DNA of 64,000 bases from Streptomyces peucetius. GTDB lineage: Bacteria > Actinomycetota > Actinomycetes > Streptomycetales > Streptomycetaceae. The stretch's first letter is position 1; each line of letters begins with the position of its first letter. Below are positions 52,386-60,968 of the stretch, piece after piece. Under the pieces are notes generated by a model that saw nothing but the letters and a program-made list of their open reading frames with translations, searched no databases and was not told where the DNA came from. The DNA lies in assembly GCF_025854275.1 (NCBI RefSeq), contig NZ_CP107567.1, forward strand, positions 3,534,001-3,598,000, in the 5' to 3' direction. A program made the translations under genes and the position numbers.

Positions 52386-53357
52386 ATGACCTCCACGTAC
52401 GGTGAACTCCGCGCCCAGTTGGCCAGTTTGACCACCGAGGCGTTCCGGCCCGAGCTCGCCGACATCGACCGGCTGCCGACACTCGAGATTGCCCGCATCA
52501 TGAACGGCGAGGACGAGTCCGTTCCGGCCGCCGTCGCCGCGCAACTGCCGGCCATCGCCGCCGCGATCGACGCCACCGCCGAGCGCATGGCCGGCGGCGG
52601 CCGGCTGGTCTACGCGGGGGCCGGCACGGCGGGCCGGCTCGGCGTCCTGGACGCCAGCGAGTGCCCGCCCACCTTCAACACCGACCCGTCGGAGATCGTC
52701 GGCCTGATCGCGGGCGGCCCGACCGCCATGCTCAGGGCCGTGGAGGGCGCGGAGGACAGCAAGGAGCTGGCCGCCGCGGACCTGGACGGCCTGAAGCTGA
52801 CCGCGGACGACACGGTGGTCGGCATCTCCGCGTCCGGCCGCACGCCGTACGCGGTCGGCGCGGTGGAACACGCCCGCGGCCTGGGCGCGCTCACCATCGG
52901 CCTGTCCTGCAACGCGGACAGCGCGCTCGCCGCCGCCGCGGACCACGGGATCGAGGTCGTCACCGGCCCCGAACTCCTCACCGGCTCCACCCGGTTGAAG
53001 GCGGGCACGGCACAGAAGCTGGTGCTCAACATGATCTCGACGATCACGATGATCCGCCTCGGCAAGACCTACGGAAACCTGATGGTCGACGTCCGCGCCT
53101 CCAACGACAAGCTCCACGCCAGGTCCCGCCGGATCGTGGCACTGGCGACGGGCGCGTCGGACGAGGAGATCGAGTCGGCGCTGGAGGCGACGGACGGCGA
53201 GGTGAAGACCGCGATCCTGGTCATCCTCGGCGGCGTCGACGCCCCGACGGCATCCACTCTCCTGTCCCGGGCCAACGGCAATCTCCGCGCCGCACTGGAG
53301 GATGGCCAGGCCGCGCCCACCCGCGCCCCGGAGCCCGGCGGGCCCGCTCTTCCCTGA
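52386..53357 (+). CDS. murQ: N-acetylmuramic acid 6-phosphate etherase
   Basis: 323 residues from ATG 52386. The MurQ signature is complete: TEAFRPELADIDRLPTLEIA, GGRLVYAGAGTAGRLGVLDASE (SIS domain, catalytic Glu in DASECPP), ISASGRTPYAVGA and LKAGTAQKLVLNMISTITM. It cleaves the lactyl ether of MurNAc-6-P to give GlcNAc-6-P and D-lactate, which lets the cell recycle or use peptidoglycan sugar. The regulator upstream is its natural repressor or activator. Confidence 0.96.
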   Translation: MTSTYGELRAQLASLTTEAFRPELADIDRLPTLEIARIMNGEDESVPAAVAAQLPAIAAAIDATAERMAGGGRLVYAGAGTAGRLGVLDASECPPTFNTDPSEIVGLIAGGPTAMLRAVEGAEDSKELAAADLDGLKLTADDTVVGISASGRTPYAVGAVEHARGLGALTIGLSCNADSALAAAADHGIEVVTGPELLTGSTRLKAGTAQKLVLNMISTITMIRLGKTYGNLMVDVRASNDKLHARSRRIVALATGASDEEIESALEATDGEVKTAILVILGGVDAPTASTLLSRANGNLRAALEDGQAAPTRAPEPGGPALP

Positions 53358-53384
53358 AGGGCGCCGAAGCGGCAGGGTGCAGTC

Positions 53385-53966
53385 GTGATCGCTTCCTTCT
53401 CACGTGATGACATGCAGGGCTCGCTGACGATCGCCGTGGAGCAGGTGGACGATCCCGCCGCGATCGGCAAGCACCCCTCGGCCCGCGGTTTCCCGAGCTG
53501 TACGGCCGTTGTGGATTTCCCCGGGCAGGGCTACCGGGCCCTCTTCGGCTGGGTCCAGCTGGTGCGTTCGACGGACAACTCCTTGGCCGGGGCCGGCTTC
53601 GACATGGATCCGTTCTACCTCTTCGAGGATGCGCCGTCGCCGTACGCGTTCTTCGGGATCAAGCCCACGTTGTTCGACGCGCCCTCCCGCGACGGGCGGG
53701 ATCCTCTCGGCTGGACCGCCCACAGCTTCCTCGCATGGACACCGATGGACGACACCCAACGGCGGGTGCTGCCGCTGGTCGGCTTCTCCTGGGGGTTCGA
53801 CATCGACTCGGAGGGTCACATCATGCTGCAGCCCGTGCAGGCGCTGGCGCCTGGGGACTGGGACGCTCACCTGCCCTTCCTCGGCGCCTCATGTCCGGGC
53901 TGGATTTTCGACGCGTGGCAGCCCGGAGCCGTGACGGACCGCCCGTTCCCTGCGCCGTCCCCTTGA
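53385..53966 (+). CDS. Hypothetical protein
   Basis: 193 residues from GTG 53385, 28 bp after murQ. The protein is a compact, aromatic-rich cytoplasmic type (FPSCTAVVDFPGQGYRALFG, MDPFYLFEDAPSPYAFFG, LGWTAHSFLAWTPMDDTQRR, LVGFSWGFDIDSEGHI). No signal peptide, membrane segment or catalytic motif is visible. Linkage to murQ is by position only. It is a single-domain family of unknown function of the type seen in several actinobacteria. Confidence 0.75.
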   Translation: MIASFSRDDMQGSLTIAVEQVDDPAAIGKHPSARGFPSCTAVVDFPGQGYRALFGWVQLVRSTDNSLAGAGFDMDPFYLFEDAPSPYAFFGIKPTLFDAPSRDGRDPLGWTAHSFLAWTPMDDTQRRVLPLVGFSWGFDIDSEGHIMLQPVQALAPGDWDAHLPFLGASCPGWIFDAWQPGAVTDRPFPAPSP

Positions 53967-54021
53967 GCGCGGGGCGACCCGGCCTCGCGTGGAGGCACCG
54001 CACCGCAAGTTCACCAAATTC

Positions 54022-54033
54022 TTTTTGCAAAAA
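54022..54033. promoter_or_regulatory. Palindromic operator candidate of the ArsR-type regulator
   Basis: TTTTTGCAAAAA is a perfect 12-bp palindrome in otherwise GC-rich DNA; CTTTGGCAAA follows at 54036-54045. A -10-like TACGCT lies at 54061-54066, only 7 bp from the GTG, so the transcript may be leaderless. ArsR-type proteins commonly bind such palindromes over their own promoter. Confidence 0.5.
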
Positions 54034-54072
54034 CCCTTTGGCAAACCCGGCCGGCCCTTCTACGCTCGCCCC

Positions 54073-54774
54073 GTGCCCGACAAGATCCGCTCTCCCCAGC
54101 CCTCCGGCTACAGCAGCCGCGACCTCGACCCCGGCAAGGACGCCGCCGCCCTCAAGGCGCTGACGCACCCCCTGCGCATCCGCATGCTGGGCATGCTCCG
54201 CATGGAAGGCCCGGCCACCGCCAGCGAACTGGCCGCCAGGACGGGCGAGTCGTCCGCGTCGACCAGCTACCACCTGCGGGTACTGGCCAAGTACGCGTTC
54301 ATCGAGGAGGCCGCGCACCGCGACGGCCGCGAACGGCGCTGGCAGGCGGTGCACGAGGTCACCAGCTGGAGCAACGCCGCGATGACCGGCTCCGTCGAGG
54401 CCCGGGCGTTCGTCGACGTCTCGCGCCGCGCCCAGCTCGACCACCTGGAACGGTCCCTCGTCCGCCACCAGGAGGACCTGGCGGCCGGCCGCCTCGGTGA
54501 CGAATGGCTGGAGCCCTCCGGCTTCACCGACCTGGTGGCACGGCTGACCCCCGAGGCCGTCACGGAGCTGTGGGAGACCTTCAACCGCGCCGTGGCCGAG
54601 CTCGCCGCCCGCGACGAGGGCGACCCGCGCGCCGAGCAGGTCGTGCTCTTCGCCGCCGGCCTCGCGGTCCACGTGGAGAGCCGCGCGGGAAAACAGACGG
54701 GAAACCAGGCGGAGGACCGGGCGGGAAACCAGACGCACGCGCAGGCGGAGGACCGGGCGGAGGACCGCTCGTGA
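54073..54774 (+). CDS. ArsR-family helix-turn-helix regulator
   Basis: 233 residues from GTG 54073, apparently on a leaderless mRNA. The winged helix is clear (AALKALTHPLRIRMLGMLRM, ATASELAARTGESSASTSYH, RVLAKYAFIEEA). Two helical stretches (REAQ/LDHLERSLVRHQEDLA and LTPEAVTELWETFNRAVAEL) probably make a dimer or effector domain; no Cys metal site is present, so metal sensing is unlikely. The C-terminal tail has the repeat AEDRAGNQ/AEDRAEDR. The MFS gene overlaps its stop by 4 bp, so it probably regulates that exporter. Confidence 0.88.
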   Translation: MPDKIRSPQPSGYSSRDLDPGKDAAALKALTHPLRIRMLGMLRMEGPATASELAARTGESSASTSYHLRVLAKYAFIEEAAHRDGRERRWQAVHEVTSWSNAAMTGSVEARAFVDVSRRAQLDHLERSLVRHQEDLAAGRLGDEWLEPSGFTDLVARLTPEAVTELWETFNRAVAELAARDEGDPRAEQVVLFAAGLAVHVESRAGKQTGNQAEDRAGNQTHAQAEDRAEDRS

Positions 54775-56111
54775 ACCGGCCGCTGGACCCGCGTGCGGCC
54801 CGCCGCCGCTTCGTCGCCGTCACGTTCCTCTTCTGGCTGCCCGTCGGGCTCTACATCCCGTCCCAGGTGCTGCTGCTGACCGAACGCGGTATGAGCCTCG
54901 CCGTCGTCGCCGGGCTCTTCGCCGTCCACTCGGTGACCGTGTCCGTCCTGGAGCTGCCGACCGGCGGCCTGTCCGACGTCGTCGGCCGCCGCGCCGTGCT
55001 GGCCGCCGCGGGCCTGCTCAACCTCTCCGCGCTGACCGTGATGGCGCTCGGCACCACCGTCTGGGCCCTGGCCGTCGCCATGTTCCTGATGGGCTCCGGC
55101 CGCGCGCTGTCCAGCGGCCCGGCGGAGGCCTGGTACGTCGACACCGTCCAGGCCCACTCCGGTCCCGGCGCCGAACTGCGCACCGGCCTGGCCCGCGGCA
55201 ACACCGCGTCCGCCGCCGCGCTCGCCGCGGGCACGCTCCTCGGCGGCGCCCTGCCGCTCCTGCTGGGCCTCGGCACGGACCCCGGCGCCCGGCTGGCCGA
55301 CGCCACCGGCGGCCTCGTACTGCCGCTGTCGGTCCCCGGCCTGCTCGGCGCGGCCGTCGGCGTCGGCTATGTCGCGTACGTGCTGACCGCCCTGCCCGAG
55401 CCGCCCCGGCCGCCCGCCACGCTGCGCGGGGTGCTGCGCGGTGTCCCGGCGACGATGCTGGGCGGGCTGCGGCTCGGCGTCACCGAGCCGCTGGTCCGCC
55501 GGGTCCTGCTGACGGCGGCCGCCGCCGGCGCGGCGCTCGCCACCGTCGAGCTCCTCACCCCGGGCCGGGCCGCCCGGCTCACCGGCGCACCGGAGTCCGG
55601 CGCCGTGCTGTACGCCTCCCTCGCCTGCGCCGGTTTCCTGTGCACGGCGGTCGGCAGCCACTGCGCGCCGCCGGCGGCCCGGCTGACGGGCAGCGGCGAA
55701 CACGCGGTGCTGGCCGCCCTCGGCGTGAGCACAACGGGGCTCGCGCTGCTCGGCGTGACGGCCGCCTGGGACGGCGGCACCGCCCCGCTGGTCCTTGCCG
55801 CCGTCGGCTACGGCCTGGTCTACCTCGGCCTGGGCGCCGCCGGCCCGAACGAGAACGACCTGCTGCACCGCCGCGTCGACAGCACGGTCCGCGCGACGGC
55901 CCTGTCGGTGAAGTCGCTCGCCCTCCAGTCGGTCGCCGCGCTGACCGGCCTCGTCGCCGGCTCCCTCCCGATCGGCCCGCTGCCGTGGCTGGTGGGTGCC
56001 ACCGCCCTGCTGCTGGGCGCGCTCCTGTGGATCCGCCGGGCGAAGCCGGTCCCGGCTGCCGCTCCGGCCGTGTCCGGGCTCACCGCGACAGAGTCGGTGC
56101 CCGGGCGTTGA
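54771..56111 (+). CDS. MFS transporter
   Basis: 446 residues, GTG at 54771 within GTGA. The gene encodes about twelve membrane segments with VTFLFWLPVGLYIPSQVLLL at the start and the MFS loop LSDVVGRRAVLAAAG. It resembles proton-driven drug exporters but the substrate is unknown. It is translationally coupled to the ArsR-type regulator. A related partial MFS gene with the same style of motif (VPSGVWADVVSRRAVM) begins at 63058 on the same strand. Confidence 0.88.
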   Translation: MNRPLDPRAARRRFVAVTFLFWLPVGLYIPSQVLLLTERGMSLAVVAGLFAVHSVTVSVLELPTGGLSDVVGRRAVLAAAGLLNLSALTVMALGTTVWALAVAMFLMGSGRALSSGPAEAWYVDTVQAHSGPGAELRTGLARGNTASAAALAAGTLLGGALPLLLGLGTDPGARLADATGGLVLPLSVPGLLGAAVGVGYVAYVLTALPEPPRPPATLRGVLRGVPATMLGGLRLGVTEPLVRRVLLTAAAAGAALATVELLTPGRAARLTGAPESGAVLYASLACAGFLCTAVGSHCAPPAARLTGSGEHAVLAALGVSTTGLALLGVTAAWDGGTAPLVLAAVGYGLVYLGLGAAGPNENDLLHRRVDSTVRATALSVKSLALQSVAALTGLVAGSLPIGPLPWLVGATALLLGALLWIRRAKPVPAAAPAVSGLTATESVPGR

Positions 56112-57707
56112 ATGGGAAGCATGGTTCTCCAGCGACCTGTGGGCCACCGCCGACGCAGGGCTCCCGGGGCGGTGCTCCTGGCCTCCCTCCTCGTGGCGAC
56201 CGGCGCCACCGCGGCAGGCGCGGCGGAACCCCCGCCGCCGCCCCCGCCCCAGCTGACCGACAAGCAGGTCGACGACGCGGTGGCCAAGCTCGACGGCATC
56301 GTCCGCGACGGCATGAAGAGGACGGGCGTACCGGGCGTCGCCGTCGCCGTCGTCCACAAGGACCGGGTCGTGCACATCGAGGGGTTCGGGGAGCGGGAGA
56401 CCGGCAAGGCCGGTGCCGTGTCACCGGACACGGTGTTCCAACTGGCCTCCCTGTCCAAGCCGCTGGCCTCGACCGTGGTCGCCGGCGCCGTGGGCGACAA
56501 GGCGATCGCCTGGGACGACCCCGTGGCGAAGCACGTCCCGCACTTCGCGCTGAAGGACCCGTGGGTGACGGAGCACGTCACCGTCGCCGACCTCTTCTCG
56601 CACCGCAGCGGCCTGCCCGACCACGGCGGTGACCTGCTGGAGGACCTCGGTTACGACCGCGACTACATCCTGTCCCACCTGCGCCACCTGCCCCTGGCCC
56701 CGTTCCGCGCCTCGTACGCGTACACCAACTTCGGTCTCACCGCGGCCGGTGTGGCCGTGGCCGAGGCGAGCAACACCGACTGGGAGAAGCTGGCGGAGGA
56801 CACGCTGTACTCGCCGGCCGGCATGAACTCCACCAGCTCCCGTTTCGACGACTACGAGAAGGCGCGCAACAAGGCGGTCACGCACGTCAAGGAGGGCGAC
56901 ACCTGGAAGGCCAGGTACGTACGGGACGCCGACGCCCAGTCCCCCGCGGGCGGTGTCAGCTCCACCGCCGAGGACATGGCCACCTGGATGCGCCTGCAAC
57001 TCGCCAACGGCAAGCTCGGCGACGACCGGATCATCCCCGCCGGCCCGCTCACCCGCACCCACGAGCCCGCCGCCGTCGCCCAGCCCCCCGCCGCCCCGAC
57101 GGACCGCACCGGCTTCTACGGCCTCGGCTGGAACGTCGGCTACGACGATCAGGGCCGGCTCCGCCTCAGCCACTCCGGCGCGTTCGGCCTCGGCGCCAAC
57201 ACCAACGTCACCCTGCTGCCCGCCGAACAGCTCGGCATCGTGGTCCTCACCAACGGTGAACCGGTGGGCCTCGCGGACTCCGTCGCATTCAACTTCTACG
57301 ACACGGCCCAGTACGGGAAGCCGACCGGCGACTGGCTCGCCAGGATCGGCCAGGTCTACCAGCAGGAGGAGCAGGAGGCCCGCTCCCCCACCGACTACGG
57401 CAGGCCGCCGCCCGACGCCGCCGACGCACAGCCCGACAACACGTACACGGGCACGTACCGCAACGACTACTACGGCACCCTCAGGGTCACCGCCTCGAAC
57501 GGCGAGCTGACCATGGAACTCGGCCCGAAACCCCTGCGGTTCCCCCTCGCCCACTACGACGGCAACACCTTCAGCTTCATGACAGTGGGCGAGAACGCGG
57601 TCGGCCGCTCCGGGGTCATGTTCACCGTCGACTCGGACGCCAAGGCGTCGAAGGTCCGCGTCGAGAGCCTCGACAAGAACGGCCTCGGCACCTTCACCCG
57701 CCAGTAG
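56112..57707 (+). CDS. Secreted beta-lactamase-fold serine hydrolase
   Basis: 531 residues from ATG 56112, immediately after the MFS stop; ATG 56121 (GGAAG upstream) is also possible. Signal peptide: basic HRRRRAPG and a hydrophobic core ending in AGAAE, then a Pro run. The catalytic fold is of the class C beta-lactamase/DD-peptidase (serine hydrolase) type: SLSK (nucleophile and Lys), YTN, and HSG in LSHSGAFGLG as the third motif. A C-terminal domain of about 110 residues follows (NTYTGTYRNDYYGTLRVTAS). Substrate unknown: may cleave D-amino-acid peptides, esters or beta-lactams. A transcript shared with the MFS gene is likely. Confidence 0.88.
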   Translation: MGSMVLQRPVGHRRRRAPGAVLLASLLVATGATAAGAAEPPPPPPPQLTDKQVDDAVAKLDGIVRDGMKRTGVPGVAVAVVHKDRVVHIEGFGERETGKAGAVSPDTVFQLASLSKPLASTVVAGAVGDKAIAWDDPVAKHVPHFALKDPWVTEHVTVADLFSHRSGLPDHGGDLLEDLGYDRDYILSHLRHLPLAPFRASYAYTNFGLTAAGVAVAEASNTDWEKLAEDTLYSPAGMNSTSSRFDDYEKARNKAVTHVKEGDTWKARYVRDADAQSPAGGVSSTAEDMATWMRLQLANGKLGDDRIIPAGPLTRTHEPAAVAQPPAAPTDRTGFYGLGWNVGYDDQGRLRLSHSGAFGLGANTNVTLLPAEQLGIVVLTNGEPVGLADSVAFNFYDTAQYGKPTGDWLARIGQVYQQEEQEARSPTDYGRPPPDAADAQPDNTYTGTYRNDYYGTLRVTASNGELTMELGPKPLRFPLAHYDGNTFSFMTVGENAVGRSGVMFTVDSDAKASKVRVESLDKNGLGTFTRQ

Positions 57708-57812
57708 GGCGGCCCGAGCATCGGCGCCTTCACTCGGGTCGTCCGGAGCCCTCCGATCACAACCGCGTGCCGGGCACCCGAGAGGCGGGGCGGCGCGGAG
57801 CTCGGCCTTGCA

Positions 57813-57855
57813 TCCATGTACATGGAGGGGCACACTGAGGCACAGATTATGTACA
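57813..57855. promoter_or_regulatory. Operator of the VapBC pair
   Basis: TCCATGTACATGGA (57813-57826) is a perfect 14-bp palindrome, and its core ATGTACA recurs at 57849-57855, 14 bp before the antitoxin start. VapB antitoxins bind such palindromes to repress their own operon, so this pair of sites is a natural operator. Confidence 0.65.
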
Positions 57856-57868
57856 GGATGGAGTCCAC

Positions 57869-58093
57869 ATGGCTCTGACCCACATCGACATCGACGACGA
57901 GGCCCTGGAGACCGCCAAGCGTCTGGGAGGCCACCGCACCAAGACCGCTGCCGTCGCGAAGGCGCTGGAGGAGTACAACAAGCGCCTGTTGCGCGCCGCC
58001 GCGTACAAGAAGTATTTCGAGATCGCCCAGGACTGGGACATCGAGGCCGCCGAAGCCGCCCACAAGGCCGACAAGGAGACCTTCGGCCGGTGA
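57869..58093 (+). CDS. VapB-type antitoxin
   Basis: 74 residues from ATG 57869 with GGAG upstream. The N-terminus has the ribbon-helix-helix pattern (LTHIDIDDEALETAKRLGGH, then TKTAAVAKALEEYNKRLL), followed by a helical tail that would wrap the toxin (YFEIAQDWDIEAAEAAHKAD). The PIN toxin gene overlaps its stop by 4 bp. Antitoxin and toxin form a complex that binds the palindromes upstream. A small type II module of this kind is often gained by transfer. Confidence 0.9.
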   Translation: MALTHIDIDDEALETAKRLGGHRTKTAAVAKALEEYNKRLLRAAAYKKYFEIAQDWDIEAAEAAHKADKETFGR

Positions 58094-58506
58094 ACGTCTA
58101 TCTGCTCGACTCGTCAGCCCTGTGGCGCATGCTGCGCGAAAGGTCCCTGCACACGACATGGCAGGACACTGTCCTGGAGGGCGACGTTCGTTCCTGCTAT
58201 CCGCAGCGCGTGGAGTTCCTGCGCTCGGCGCGGGACGCGAAGGAGTACGAGGCGTACAGCGCGATGTTCGCCGAACTGTACGACGACGTCCCCGTGCCGA
58301 AGAGCGCCGCGCACTGGGTCGGGGGCCTCCAGACACGAGCCGCCCCGCACGGAGCGCACCACGCGCTCTCGGCGGTCGATCTCCAGATCTGCTCGACTGC
58401 TGCCCACCACGGATTGATCGTCCTGCACGACGACCGGGACTTCGTGACCGCAGCACGTTTCGCGGTCGAGTTGCAGCAGCACAACGTGCACGACGGCCCG
58501 CGCTGA
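58090..58506 (+). CDS. VapC-type PIN-domain toxin (ribonuclease)
   Basis: 138 residues, GTG at 58090 in a GTGA overlap. The PIN active site is complete: Asp in VYLLDSSALWR, Glu in RVEFLRSA, Asp in SAVDLQICSTAA and Asp in LHDDRDFVTAAR. VapC toxins cut specific RNAs (often tRNAs or 23S rRNA) when not bound by VapB. Full length, no frameshift, so the module is probably functional. It ends six bases from the convergent membrane-protein gene. Confidence 0.92.
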   Translation: MNVYLLDSSALWRMLRERSLHTTWQDTVLEGDVRSCYPQRVEFLRSARDAKEYEAYSAMFAELYDDVPVPKSAAHWVGGLQTRAAPHGAHHALSAVDLQICSTAAHHGLIVLHDDRDFVTAARFAVELQQHNVHDGPR

Positions 58507-58511
58507 GCGGC

Positions 58512-59504
58512 TCACCCGCGCAGCGTCACCCCGTACCGCGTCCGGAGGCGGGTGAGCTCCCACCACGCGATGGCCGTCACCGACGCCGGGCCGCCGATGA
58601 CCGCGCAGATCTGGACGGCCGGCGGGCCCGGCGGCATGCCCGCCGTGGTCAGGTTGACGACCGCCAGCTCCCACACCAGGACGCCGGTGAGCAGAGCCGG
58701 AAGCGCCGCGTGCACCTCGGCCGTGCTGAACGCGGTACGGACGGCGGTTGTGGAGGCGAAGACGACGAAGAACAGCACCCACAGCACCGGAAGCAGCAGC
58801 GCGAGCGTGACCAGCGGGCTGAGGGGGCTGCTCGCGTAGCTCTCGCTGAGCAGCATCACGCCCGCGAACAGCAGCGGCACGGCCGTGAAGGCGCCGAAGT
58901 ACCAGAGCACCGAGCGGACCGCGGGCCGCAGGCGGGCCCGCATGCCCGGCCGCGCGGCGGGCGGCGCGAGCCGGAACAGGACGAGCAGCACGAACGGGGT
59001 GGTGAGGAGCAGCAGCCACGGGGTGATCGCGAGCCGGAAGAAGTACTGCTCCTGCACCTCGTTCCAGTCCGCCTCCGTGCCGTAGGCGACCAGGATCAGG
59101 AACGACGCGCCCAGCGCGCCCCACGCCCGGGCTTTCTGCACGCGCCACACCTCGGGGTCGTGATAGCGGCGGATGCTGTGCGCGGGGAACTTCCGCCGGG
59201 CCTGCCGACGGGCGGACCGGGCCAGCGGATAGCCGATCAGCACAGCCAGCGCGGGCCACACGCAGCACATACCGAGCGCCAGAAGGCACCCCGGCACCCG
59301 CCGCAGCTCATGGAGCAGCTCTCGCAGCGGGGGCCACTCGTCCTCGCGGAACCGCTGCCACAGCGTCGGGCGCGGCCCGTACGGCCGGTACGGTAACGGC
59401 GGCCCCGGATACGGCCCCGGCTGCGGCGGTACGCCCGGCCGAGGCGGCGGCCCTGGCTGCGGCTGCCCGGTCCGCCGGTACGGATTCTGTCCCCCGAACG
59501 TCAC
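58512..59504 (-). CDS. Membrane protein with Pro-rich N-terminus
   Basis: 330 residues, GTG at 59504 behind AGGAGGGA. The first 45 residues are almost all Pro, Gly and Gln (a disordered cytoplasmic tail). Seven to eight membrane segments follow, for example GCLLALGMCCVWPALAVLIG and WLLLLTTPFVLLVLFRLAPP. No transport or enzyme motif was recognised. Such tails are frequent in Streptomyces membrane proteins of unknown role. It is convergent with the VapC gene. Confidence 0.75.
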   Translation of the reverse strand: MTFGGQNPYRRTGQPQPGPPPRPGVPPQPGPYPGPPLPYRPYGPRPTLWQRFREDEWPPLRELLHELRRVPGCLLALGMCCVWPALAVLIGYPLARSARRQARRKFPAHSIRRYHDPEVWRVQKARAWGALGASFLILVAYGTEADWNEVQEQYFFRLAITPWLLLLTTPFVLLVLFRLAPPAARPGMRARLRPAVRSVLWYFGAFTAVPLLFAGVMLLSESYASSPLSPLVTLALLLPVLWVLFFVVFASTTAVRTAFSTAEVHAALPALLTGVLVWELAVVNLTTAGMPPGPPAVQICAVIGGPASVTAIAWWELTRLRTRYGVTLRG

Positions 59505-59579
59505 GCCTGCGTCCCTCCTGGAGTGGTCGGACGATCATTCCAGGAAGGCGAACTGCCGTGCAGCACAGCCCACATGGCG

Positions 59580-59792
59580 TCACGGCAGCCGCGCCTGCGC
59601 GTTCACCTCCCGCACTCGGGCCCGCAGCAGCTCGCCCGGCGTCGCCGGCCGCACGGCCCCGGGCGGGCAGTCCCACTCCTTGCCCCCACCCGGCGGCCGC
59701 AGCTGTACGTACGTACCGACCCGGCCCATCACCCGCGCCACCCGCCCGTCCCGGACGTCGACGACGTACCCGGCATCGCCGTGCGCGCTCAC
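59580..59792 (-). CDS. Small conserved-looking protein
   Basis: 70 residues, GTG at 59792 within a 4-bp overlap with the upstream gene. The text DAGYVVDVRDGRVARVMGRV with TYVQLRPPGGGKEWDCPPGA suggests a small beta-barrel (SH3-like) domain. Streptomyces genomes carry similar short proteins beside XRE regulators. Role unknown. Confidence 0.65.
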   Translation of the reverse strand: MSAHGDAGYVVDVRDGRVARVMGRVGTYVQLRPPGGGKEWDCPPGAVRPATPGELLRARVREVNAQARLP

Positions 59793-60007
59793 TTCTCCAG
59801 CCCTTGCAGCACGGCCGCCAGCCGCAGCGCCGTGTCCAGGTTGCAGCGCCCCAGTTCGATCAGCGGATACGGCGCCTCGCTAGCCAGCGACACCACATCG
59901 ACCCGCAGCGACGGCAACGTCACCGACACCACCCCCAGCCCCGTCCTGAGCCGGTCCACCACCTCCTCGGCCGCCTTCAACCGCTCGGCCGATCGCACCA
60001 CCGTCAT
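59789..60007 (-). CDS. Small conserved-looking protein
   Basis: 72 residues, ATG at 60007 with GGAG upstream. Helical N-terminus (RSAERLKAAEEVVDRLRTGL) and a short beta region (VSVTLPSLRVDVVSL) ending in DTALRLAAVLQGLE. Coupled to the next small gene and divergent from the XRE-DUF5753 regulator by 118 bp; likely part of the same regulatory module, though no family name can be given. Confidence 0.7.
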   Translation of the reverse strand: MTVVRSAERLKAAEEVVDRLRTGLGVVSVTLPSLRVDVVSLASEAPYPLIELGRCNLDTALRLAAVLQGLEK

Positions 60008-60125
60008 GTTCTCCGCACCTCCAGTACGCAGTGTTCCGATTCATCACCCAGCGTGTACGGATGCTGGCTAGCCTGGGAAGAGACGGCGGCCCAACAACGC
60101 GACCTGTCGATCAGGGAGTTGCACC

Positions 60126-60968
60126 ATGCCCGGACCCAAGGACCTCGACCCGTCGACCTCACCACGCGCACTGCTCGGCGCGGAGCTGCGCCACGCCCGT
60201 ATAAAGGCCGGTCTCACACAGGACGAGCTGGGCGAACCCCTGTTCGTCAGCGGTTCGTACATCGGCCAGATGGAAGCCGGCACCCGCCGCATCCTCCCCG
60301 AGCACGCGGCCCGCCTCGACGAGGCCCTGGGCACGGACGACTTCTTCACCCGCAACTGCGAGGTGTCCAACAAGTCCCGCTACCCGGACCACTTCGCCGA
60401 GGCGGCGGAGGCGGAAGCGACGGCGGAGACCATCAAGGAGTACGCGCCGCTGCTCGTCCCCGGCCTGCTCCAGACGGAGGCGTACGCACGAGCGGTGTTC
60501 CGTGCCTACCAGCCGACGGCGACGGACGAGGTCATCGCCGAACTCGTGGAGGCGAGGCTCGACCGCGCCCACCTGCTGGCCGATCCAACAACGCCGTTGT
60601 TGTGGGCCGTGCTCGACGAGGCCGTGTTACGGAGGGAGGTGGGCGGCCCGGCGGTGATGGCCGGGGCACTGCGCCATGTGGCAGGCCTGGCGCGGCGGCA
60701 CCGGATCATCGTGCAGGTCCTGCCGTTCGCGGCGGGCGCGCACGCGTCGATGAACGGCGCTCTCAGACTGATGTCCTTCCCGGACGCACCCCCGCTCGCC
60801 TACCTCGAAGTCCTTGCAACGGGCCAGTTGGAGGACGATCCGGCCACGGTCGCCCGATACCAACTGTCCTACGATCTGGTCAGGGCCAGCGCACTGTCGC
60901 CGGAATCGTCCTTGGCCCTGATCGAGTCAGTGGCGGAGGATTACGCGCATGAAGACGAGCAGCCATGA
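60126..60968 (+). CDS. XRE-family regulator with DUF5753 domain
   Basis: 280 residues, ATG at 60126 after GGGAG. Helix-turn-helix at 15-65 (LGAELRHARIKAGLTQDELG, YIGQMEAGTRRI). DUF5753 domain with APLLVPGLLQTEAYARAVF, VLDEAVLRREVGG and VQVLPFAAGAHASMNG. Length is the family norm, in contrast to the longer relative at 4760. The DUF397 gene overlaps its 3' end by 20 bp, the usual arrangement. The regulator is the upstream gene of a set that also includes an interrupted helix-turn-helix gene. Confidence 0.92.
   Translation: MPGPKDLDPSTSPRALLGAELRHARIKAGLTQDELGEPLFVSGSYIGQMEAGTRRILPEHAARLDEALGTDDFFTRNCEVSNKSRYPDHFAEAAEAEATAETIKEYAPLLVPGLLQTEAYARAVFRAYQPTATDEVIAELVEARLDRAHLLADPTTPLLWAVLDEAVLRREVGGPAVMAGALRHVAGLARRHRIIVQVLPFAAGAHASMNGALRLMSFPDAPPLAYLEVLATGQLEDDPATVARYQLSYDLVRASALSPESSLALIESVAEDYAHEDEQP

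Noticed and set aside
51426..53117. A 563-codon minus-strand frame opposite the MurR-type regulator and murQ
   Set aside because: Both + strand genes are clear family members; this is a shadow.
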